From the NCBI GenBank assembly GCA_019095985.1, contig CM032660.1, forward strand, positions 36,380,668 through 36,444,667: a stretch of 64,000 nt of DNA. Direction: 5' to 3'. The first letter of the stretch is position 1; each line of letters opens with the position of its first letter. This stretch comes from Streblospio benedicti. Taxonomy: Eukaryota; Annelida; Polychaeta; Spionida; Spionidae. The notes under the pieces were generated by a model. The model searched no databases. It was not told where the DNA came from and worked only from the letters and a program-made list of their open reading frames with translations. Shown here piece after piece: positions 24,801 through 35,800 of this stretch. Position numbers and translations under genes: made by a program.

Positions 24801-26818
24801 TAAGTATTCAGTTGACTGAAAATAATTAATATGGTATATATATCTGCACATATTCTTATATAGTTGAATTGAATAGCTGTTTAATTCTTGAGCTTATAGT
24901 TGATCAAAGCCCTTTGCATGCTGTAGCCACTTATGTATTTTGCTATATGGATTATGCAGAATGCCAGACTGTTGGAGGTGGTAGGAATGGAGGTGGTAGG
25001 AAGCATGTCTTGTGTTTGTTCAAAGACAGGGAAGTTTTCAACTATTAATTTAATTTTTTATATTCGATCTTTACCCATTCCTTCACGTGGGAAAGTATTA
25101 TACAGCAGTTGTGCATGCAGGAGCGTCATGCTTTGCGCAAGTGAATGGTGGCCAATGACCAAACCAATCAGTATGGAACCAAAGCAATCATTATCAAATA
25201 TATTAACATATCATCTTTGTAGCATGGTGACATGAATGTTCCATGATTAGATTGGTTTGCGGAGATCAAACTGGCTTTCCATTTTATTTCAAACACAGTA
25301 ATGGTCTGCTGCCACTGCTACATAAGATGTGTTAACCCAGTCTGGAGCAAGAGACTATCAACTGCTGGATATGGTTTAAGCATATCAATAGGAGTCATGA
25401 CTAGATCAACCAATGTACAGCCTCAATATATACAGAATATGAGGATACATGGTCATTCTTCTGATTTTGGATGGAGCCATTTAATATTTGGGATTTATTA
25501 ATTGCAGCTCAACACAATTAAGATTGAGATCACACAATTGAGATCTCTGTTGAATATTAATATGAGCGGTCCAGTAGTAGTAACAAAATCCACTTGTAGC
25601 TTGGGACAGTCAGTTCAGATAAGATCAAGAAACAAGAAAATATTGTTGTCTTTAAGCCAGCCATTTAAAACAATACTCACATCTTTATAATTGTATGTGA
25701 AGAATCTGCATATTGATTCAAAGAAAGGTTGAGCCGATGAAAAGTGACCAAGTCTTGTGATTTGATTACTCAAGATGTAGCTGAAAATAGAAATACGATC
25801 AATTATTGTGTCCTTAAAAAGAGCTTTCAATTGATGACAGTTACTGGTAATACACTTACGAAATTGCATCATGCTGGACATGTTTCACTTCCATGCTTTC
25901 ATATATTTGTAGACATGGTCCCAATGCACCTGTTGTAATAAATAATAAACATATTGGCTTAAAAATGTGTATGTCAATTATAATTCATAATATAGTTAAA
26001 TTGTAAACAAAAATATCTAATATGATGTATTACTATTTAATAAATGTTTACATACCAACTGTGGGGTAAAACTTGAGTAAAAGGAATTTGAATTGATAAT
26101 TGGCAGGACTGGACTTGATGCCATCTTCCAGCAACATTATTGCTTGCCATATATAATTCTGACTTCCTGAAAAAGTATTTTTCATACACATTATTAATTC
26201 AATTATCAAAGACACATACAATGTACCCCCACACATTAAAGCCCATCGGGTTAACATTGTAGGTGGGCTATAAATGTATACAATTTTTGATTTTTCAAAA
26301 TGCCACTTCAAAATGCCAATAACAATCCAATGGACTAATGTACAGGGAAACAGTACATTATTTACACCCATGCAACAAATTCACAGAATATTCTCACTGA
26401 TATAAAGTGAAAACCAGTCATACCAGTTTCTTGATAGAGATCATACAGTAAATGAACTGCCATATGCAAGTACTGGTCACTGTATTGAAGATCTGATGGA
26501 AGAAGATTGCATCCTAAAATATTAACAATAAGCTTTTAACATCATACAATACTAAAAATGTGCAAAATAAAGTAATTTGTAAAGCACAAGATACTATCAT
26601 GCCAAACTAGCAAATTATATTAAATATAAAGCCATACATACCAAACTTCAAACCATGACGATACCTTTGCACAAGTTCTTTCGCTAAGTTTTCTTTAGAC
26701 TCTGCAGACAACTTGGTGTGAGCACCAACACATCTTTGGAGTTGCAATAGTGTAAAGTGCTGTTGGATTTCTTTGGGCTGTAAATAGAACTGTTTGCTTT
26801 CAGACTATGACTTAATTA

Positions 26819-26856
<38 letters not shown>

Positions 26857-29800
26857 ATAATAATATATATCTGAGAATTGGTATTTTTTGAGGATTCAAG
26901 ACCCGGTTATGAGAGGATACCTTTTTGTGGTCATGATGATGTAAAAAAGTATCTACAAAACCTACATTGAAAACTCATTCCCATGTAAGGGTCATCATCA
27001 ATTTAACAACTCGCTGACATTTAACACCTAATTGATAACATATGTGAAATAAAAACTTTCTTTCAATGTAAGCATGTTTCATTTTTGTGTAGTTGATTAC
27101 AAGCAGTACTATCAGTCCCGTAACCAGAGCCAAAAAAGTGAGGAGGCGAAATTTTGATAGCGAGCAGGGGTCGCCTCCTCTGCCTCAGCCTAGTTACGGA
27201 CCTGACTATCATTGCCCAATTAAGACAATTACAGGTAAACCTCGATTTTATTTGGACATTGGGGTCCATACTTCGAGAACCGCGTTAACCCCGAAAGCGT
27301 GTTATGTGCTGCGGAGTGCACGCAAAGGATTGCACATGCGTGCAGCAAGTTTCCTTGTGCGCCATGCCATATAGATACCTCGAAGGTAAACAACTTGCAT
27401 AAAAGTATTTTTGACAATATTTTCATACACAAGGATATACACGTAGAATATAAAATAAATGTGGTCCACGGCCAATCCGCTTGACACAGAAATTCACGCA
27501 AAATCGAGACGCGTTATATTGAGGTTTAGCTGTAGTTGAAATAAGTCTTTTAAAATATCATCTGCCAATTTGAAGGAGTAACATTTAAAACAAAATGTTT
27601 GGGAAAGATTCAATACAAAGAATCCCATAACAGTGAGATTGTATGGTAAAAATAATATAGATAGTAAATTTATAAATGCACATATTATTTACTTTTTAAA
27701 GAAATAATCTTTTATATATTTGCTAAATTTGTTTTCCTGGATATCAAATTCTAAAAATTGCTGTTTTCTGGTGTTTTTTCATGGTAATAATGCATGCAGA
27801 TCAGCCCTGATGGACTGAGGCAAAATCATCAGGTACCACTAGTGAGAGTTAGTGAATCTGAAGCACATTTTACTGAGGAATCCACTTGTGTTTTATTTTG
27901 TTCTAGCTGTAAAATTTAATATATATATTTTTTAATCTAATGTCACGATATGGAGATATTCCAGCATGCTCCACAGCTGATTGTAACTGCTGTAGGGCCA
28001 CTTAACCCACTGAACAGGGCATGACGCTAGCTAGTGCCCTGGGCACATAAAATCTAAGTCAGGGCACATCAAATATTACACTCCTGTGCCCTGGTGGGCA
28101 TGCCATAAAAAATACAAATTATATATGGTATTCCCTATGGTGAAACGTACATTGTATAAATGAAGTTTTCATGTTAATCTGATGGTTAAATTATTTTGTT
28201 TTTATTTTACCGTCTGCGGCTCAGCTAAAAAATTTAAGGGCACAGAAAATTAAGACCAGGGCACATGGATTTGGCCCATCACGTGCTCTGCTGTCAAGCC
28301 CTGCTGAATCCCAATGTTTTGTAACAGAATCAGAAGGGGGTGTGGGGTTTCGAACGGGGAGTTTAGAGATTTTGTTGATACCTATAGATGAACAAAATGC
28401 TCGACAAATACAACATACGGGATTTTATAAAATACTATTTTAAAACCCTGATATAAAATTATAGTGTTAATAGTAAGTGAACTACTGTAACAGAAATATG
28501 AAAATTAAGTCTCTAAAAACAAATTCAGTACAATTTTCAACAAAAAACAAAATGTGGAAAATTGCAACATATGATATATAGCATGTCTACCAATCGCCAT
28601 TTATTTTATTTCACACAGAGAAAAAAAAAGAGGGCTTACACTATCAGCATATTTAATTTCTTCGTTTTTCCATCCGTCAGACAGAAGTTTCTCATTGACA
28701 AACTAAAACACACAAACAAAACAAAAATAGAAATGCAGCTATGTAGTCTTTTTTGTGCAAAATTTAGTGTAACGAAAAATAGAAATTTACTCAAACCTTT
28801 TCCAGTTCTCCTTCCTTTAACAAATTCACATATGGATCAAGATCAATCATGCAACTAGGTTTACTTCCAAATTTAGCATAATACTCCTCTATGAGAGACA
28901 TGGGTGATCCGAGTTTCTCTGCACCTTCAATGCCTTCACCATGTAAAAGTTTTATGAATTCCAACTTTGCAAGATATGGACCTCTAATCATACGCTCAGA
29001 TTTCACAGTATCTGTAACCTGTTAAAAAATTAAAGTTAGAAACAAAATAGACAAGAGTACCATAGTAATGTGCTGATAGCAAGTTCAGAACGATACATTT
29101 TCAATCGTAACTAAAAAATGGTAATGAATATAAAAATAAAAATTATAGGAATGAATGAATTTTTTTGCCAGATCTACATTGAAATTTTGATTATTCTGAT
29201 TGGTCTACATAATAGTGAACACTTATATGAAAATGTCATTTTTCCAGTGTGTGAGAGAGACAGAGTCAGACATTTTGAACAAGTCAAAATTGGGGATTAG
29301 GTACCAAGATTGGAACAGCCAAGTTTATATTTTTGATTTGCATACACATGGATAGTCACATAATTGGTGATACATGAATGTGTATGCAAATCAAAAATAT
29401 AAACTCAATTCTACTCTGACTGTTCTGCCAAGCAAAAATATAAACAAACTTGGCTGTTCCAATCATGGTACCTAATCCCCAATATTGACTTGTTCAAAAT
29501 GTCTGACTGTCTCACACACTGCAAAAATGACATTTTCATATAAGTGTTCACTATTATGTAGACCAATCAGAATAATCAAAATTGCGATGTAGATCTGGCA
29601 AACAAATTGCGTTTCATTCCTATAATTTTTATGTTGATATTCATTACCAGTTTTTAGTTATGATTGAAAATGTATAGTTCTGAACTTGCTGTCAGCTCAT
29701 TAGTCCTCTATCGCTCACTTGTCTAACATTATCTAGATGCGCGCGCCAGCACTCTGTCAGACGTTAGCAGCCCGTCACGTCACTAAAATGTACGTGTGAC

Positions 29801-32800
29801 GGACTGCTAACGTCTGACGGAGTGCTGGCGAGCGCATCTAATCTACTTGTAATGTATGTTATAATAGGTTTGTCATATCACACATTAGAGTTGGGTCCAT
29901 ATTGGAAACACATTTTTTAAATAGATATTTTGACAATCATACATGTTACAACTGGAAAACAAATTTATGAAATTCACATACTCTATGACCAGGATGAAGA
30001 GATGCTGCTTTAGTTTTTTGTGCAAATTCATAAAGTGATGAAGAAATTACCTGCTCTTTCGGTAGGCTTACATGCCCAACAAAGTTTTACCTGCACAGCC
30101 AGTTTACTTTACCTGTTCAAGCAGATCATATGAAATGTCATGTTCGATGGCTATATTTACCTGATATTCCAGAAAAGCTAGAACTAAATCCACAGTATTG
30201 TCTATTTTGTCCTCAGTGTTTTCCGGGGGACTCCAACCAGACTTGTGCAAATGAACAAAAGATTTGAAGTATTGACTGTAGTAGTACCAATGGTCTGGAC
30301 TGAAATTGCAATAGAAAATGTCTACAGATATTTGTTCTACCAAGTAGGGAGAGTATTTGGATACCTCTAAAAATCCTCATCATTCACAATATTCCTTATA
30401 AATACTCGCTACATACATTTATAACACGGACATGATTTTATCATCGCAACGTACCCTTTGTAGTGTAGTATATTCCAGTTCCACAAAGGGGGTGTTTGCA
30501 TTTTGACAGTAATATTACCCAATGTGTATATTTTATGTCACAATTATGGACTAAATAGGTACCCGTCGTTCAATCCCTCTCTGGACGGTTATTCAAATAC
30601 GAATCTCTTAACATAATGATACATATCATACATACTCGTCTAAAAGCAGCTTTCTGTAAGCACTGTTCACATCAGACCAACGTTCCAATTTTGCTAAAAG
30701 CTCTGCAGTCATTTCTTTCTTGAAGAACAGTTCACTCATTAATTTATCTAAAACGATAGAAAAAAATGTTGAAGAATCCAAACTACATTGAATACATGTC
30801 GTAATCTGGTAATTTTAGATTCAAATTAATTGCTTTTTCCCATTACCTCCTAATTTTCCACTGAGTACATTAAGTGCATCTTCATACTTGCCAATCTGGT
30901 CAAGTATTATCAAATACAGTTGAACTTCTGCTTCAGCTTCAATTTTATCATCATCAACATACCTAAGAATAAACAAGTGAAAAAAAAAAGTTAAAACATA
31001 TGTTCCACATGAGTGAGTTTCAGATTTTCTAGAATATTTCAAGACTTGGGCATATGGAATATCATTACTCACTTTTTTACCATTTTCTCAGCTAATGGAA
31101 GAAACATCATCTTTGCCAGCTTTGGATCAGTATGAGCCTAAAAGAAAAGAAAAGAATTACAAAATATGCTTAAAATGAATGAACAATTACAAAATATGCT
31201 TAAAATGAATGAACAATTGTCAGTATTTCAGAAAAATGCAGTACTTACTTGCATAATAATGCTCATTACGGCCCAGAAGTAATATGGGTTTTTCTTTGGT
31301 TTCAACTTATGCAACGCCACGGCAGTTTGTTGTTGCTTTTTATAATCACTTAATCTTACATATGCCATGAAAAGAGCTGACAAAATTTCTTCATTGTTAG
31401 GTTTAGCTTTATGGGCATTTGCATAGAGATCGGCTATCAAATCCACTGAAAAAGGTAAGAGGTATACATGAGTGTTCAGAGCATGCAGGTTCTTGAATGC
31501 AGAGGGTGCATTCTTGCAACATTATGAAGATTTCAACTTGAAAGATATTGAGGGTCTAAATTTGTAATGTTTTGGCTGAAGCTTTCCTGTTATTTATTTT
31601 TTGTAAGTATCTATTTCTCTGGCAAAGTTATTAATGGACCAATGGTTTTCCAAAGTTCCAAAACTTTCAATTAAATCTTATCTAATCTGTTCATTATCCC
31701 GAAGTAGTGGCCTGACTTAAATACCCCATATCAACGGTAACACATTCATCACTCAAATATTTATCATGAATCGGTCTACCCCATTCACTTGCATGCATCA
31801 TTATGCTTCTCACACAGCTGTTGTAACAAGAAGTAGGTGATGATTCGTAAGGACAGACAACTTTGCCGAATAAAATGTGCCTTCTAAACCCATAGATAGG
31901 AATAACAAAAACTAAAAACATATATGGTCATGATGCAAGATGCCTACATAATATGAGTATTGAGTAATAACATCACCTCTCTGAACCCTGCTTTAGAAAA
32001 TACAGAAAAGCATTAGATGGTATTTGACTGAATGATTGAATCGTCTATTCCCTGGCATCTATTGTGGTGACAATAATTGCAAATTATGTTTTCTTCATAT
32101 GGACATGTATTCTAGATGCAGGCGCTGTCATTCCAACACACATTTTTACATTGACACGTTACAAAATTAAAGGAGTTTTGATTTGTCAACATGCAGATGA
32201 ATTACTGTGACTGCATCATATTAAATAATGCTGTGGAATTTATCATCAATTTAGAGAAACTATGAAATACTTTTGTTATAGTTTGCTTGCCTTTATTCAA
32301 CTCTCTGTAACCAATGCTCATGGCCTGCAATGTGGCCTCATCTGATGGATGCTGGGCATGAACCTCATCAAGGAGCAGCACACTTTCATCATGTCTACCC
32401 AAGCGCAATAGAGCAAGAGCTTTCAGAACCTACCAAATAAAGAAGCTTTCTACACTAACATACAACAGCATGGTTTGCAGATTCGGTATTCTCTATGTAT
32501 TTGCACTACTACAAAATACAGTACAACCTTGTTTAACCGAATATCAAATATCCGGATTTTCCCATCAACCGGATGTTCTGCCATAGTCCCAATTTTTCCG
32601 GACATATATTTTCGTGAGATCGAGTATGGACTCGAACAATGGTCTTTTACTTATTCATGGGAGCGGACAAACACAACGCACGCGGTGTTAGCCTTTGTCA
32701 AAGAGGCGTTCTATCCCATTTGGGGAATGCACACCACAATAGCACTGGTTGATTGAGACTAACGCCATTGCTTTGTTCTGATCAGTTTCGAACAAAATCA

Positions 32801-35800
32801 TGGTGTGTTTTAATTACAGTCATCGCAAAATATAACTTTGTTACTTGCACAAAAGATATAATAAATATTCAATTGAATTATTATTATACATGCAGGAATA
32901 TCAGTCTACGACAGAGGACAATCACGCGGCATTTGATGCGTGTAATTAACCACAATAACCACGCCATTAGTACACAACGAACGAAAGCATGTTTTGACTA
33001 ATATTATCACAAAATATAGCTGTGTGTCCAATGCACAGGCTATAAAATGAGGTTCTATCAAATTGTCTTTGTGGGAATATTGTTTTACGATATATCAACG
33101 TCAAATCAAAGTGATGGAGGAGTCATTCTACAAGGTATTTGTTGAAAATCTATTATCGTCCATAGTCACTTGTGGTCGTATACACACGATGATACATGGT
33201 TTCTTACATTCGCCCACCCCTCCCCCTCAATCATCCGGATATATCGATTTTCCGAATGTCATTCCAGCTTCCCAACGTGTCCGGATAAACGAGGTTGTAC
33301 TGTAAACGGAAAAATGACTAGATAAAATCACTCCCTACCTTAGCACATTGAAAATCCTTCTGTTTCCTGAGAACTTTATCAGCCTCTTGTATTGCTTTTT
33401 TGTTATTGCCGTTGTCCAAGCAATCTGCAAGAGCATAATCAAATCATGCATCAATTCTTAATAATTTGTGTTGACATTGAGATTCGTGAACAATTTTAAA
33501 TTGAATAGTACTTCTAAAATGTACACTATAATAACAGGGGTAGACAAGCTGTATGAAAGTAAAAATTGAACTGGTTGCACAAAGGGCAAGTGATTGTTTA
33601 ATCATGTAGCACGGGACATTCTTTGATGGCATTGTAAAAGTATAAATTAATTACATCTTCAAAAGTATGTTAAAACTTCAAGAACAAGACAGATTCCAGA
33701 ATATTTCAAAACTACTAGAAATCATCTTGATTTATCCAATAATCCACAACTATCACAGTCTATGATAGAAACATTTTTTCACAACAAGTTATCCTCCAGT
33801 GTTCAATCTAGGTTTCGCCATTTGCGCCTTTGGCTGGGATACACACCAAATGGTACAATTCTTATCACACTATGGGCCTGTTATGGGCACGCTATGAATA
33901 TTTCTTCATATTCTCATGTTTTTAATAATAATAGCACATTTTAAAGCACAAACATGTTTTTTGCTTCGCCATGACAGTCTCACGATCCCCCCAAGAGTAG
34001 CCTCGGCAGGATTCGGCAAACTTCAACATATTCCGCTAAGTGTGCATTTCGGTTTCACAGCGTCGGAAGGACATTTGAGTAACTGAGTGTTTGCACTGAG
34101 CCAGAAACGTGCATGTGAAATTTTTAATTTTTGTCACCAAAATAAGTAAGTTATTTCTAGTTTCTGTCACGTATTCGCCATTAGATTGTTTGAATGATAT
34201 GCTAATGGATTATGCATTGCTATATTTGCGAACAATGAGTTTATGACTGACAAATGCGATGCTCATTCGATTTGACAACCAGAATCATAGATCAACTTTG
34301 CGGTCATAAAAACAGATCTACACATGTGATTAACTAAATTTCATAATAAACCCTGAGAATAAACGATATTCAATTACATATATTCCTAGTTTTTTTACTT
34401 GGCCCCCTCATTTTTAAAATGCCCCCCCCCCCCGCCCTTTGAAGTTCAATGGTCCCGTAGTGCCCCCTCCAACACAAAGCTAGATTGAACACTGATCCTC
34501 TATCGTTGGTTACTCTTCGTTGTGATATGTGGACACTTGATCACTTGCAATGTTGTAGAAAGGCTTTTCCACCATGAAAAAGTCAAAATCAATTGGCATG
34601 CCAACCAAGCGACATCAATGCTGATCACAGTTGAGGGCCTAGAACTTCCTGAATGAAACTGGTTGCGTTAGTAGCAAAGCAATAATAATTCCAGAAAAGG
34701 CACTTACATTAGTTGCTTCAAGTTAAGACTCTAATAATGCAAATCACAAATTGTGATCCTATTTAATCATTGATATTAAAATGTTCTATTTTATATTCTA
34801 TTTTATATGCTTTCCAAATTAAAGATTGCGTTAGCAATAACGTGAATAAATTTGTTTGGGAAAAAATCATTCTATTTATTTATTCATCCTCATAACCAGT
34901 ATAATCTGTAATCCCATATTCACACTCAAATCTGTACAAATACGGATACATCCTTGCAACTTAGCACGCCTGAAATTGCATACAAACTTTTTGATATACA
35001 AATGTACACAGTACATATCTGATTATCTGTACACCTCGGGACATTGATGATGGATCCACTCCATTCCAGGTTTTTGAGGGGATCAGGATAATCAAATGTT
35101 CATTAGACAATACTAGACAGGACAATGATTTTAGGCTATAATAAGAGTATTGTACATTCTTTTGCATAATTTAGCTCTTAAAAGGCTTTTAAAGTAACAA
35201 AGAGTACAACCTGTGGTATCAAGACAATGTCCAAGGTGCATTCAAATATATTGGTACCGTAGATCTTCGCGTATTAGTCGAGTTTTTAATACCCAAAAAT
35301 TCTTCCCAAAGAGGGGGGGCTGACTTATATGCGGGACACAACTTTTGGCATGATCACAATCACGTATAAACTCTGTTTACACGCTACTTTGAACTACTGA
35401 CCGCAGCCAACGGACTTGTACTCACAGTTAATGCCTCTGATTCACGTTACATTGTCATAAAAACATTTCCTATCACTTATCTTCTATCCATTATCAATTT
35501 TATTACGTGTATCCATTTCTATGGTGAATAAATAAAAAAATAATTGTTCCAAATGCAAATATGCCACCATCCGGCCGCCATCTTGGCACTAACATAAACG
35601 GCGGCATGAAATGCTGTCAATAACACGTGTTTGCATGCAGCAGACAAGAATAGCTTATAACAATCAATATTAGCCCTACACAAACCGTTTAGCAAATACT
35701 GGTCACGGGAGTTGTAAATAATGGTATGATTGTCTCTTTGTTTCACTGCTATTGACACCTCTTGCTTAGATTTGGCGGTTAGTGCAGAGACAGGTTAGAA

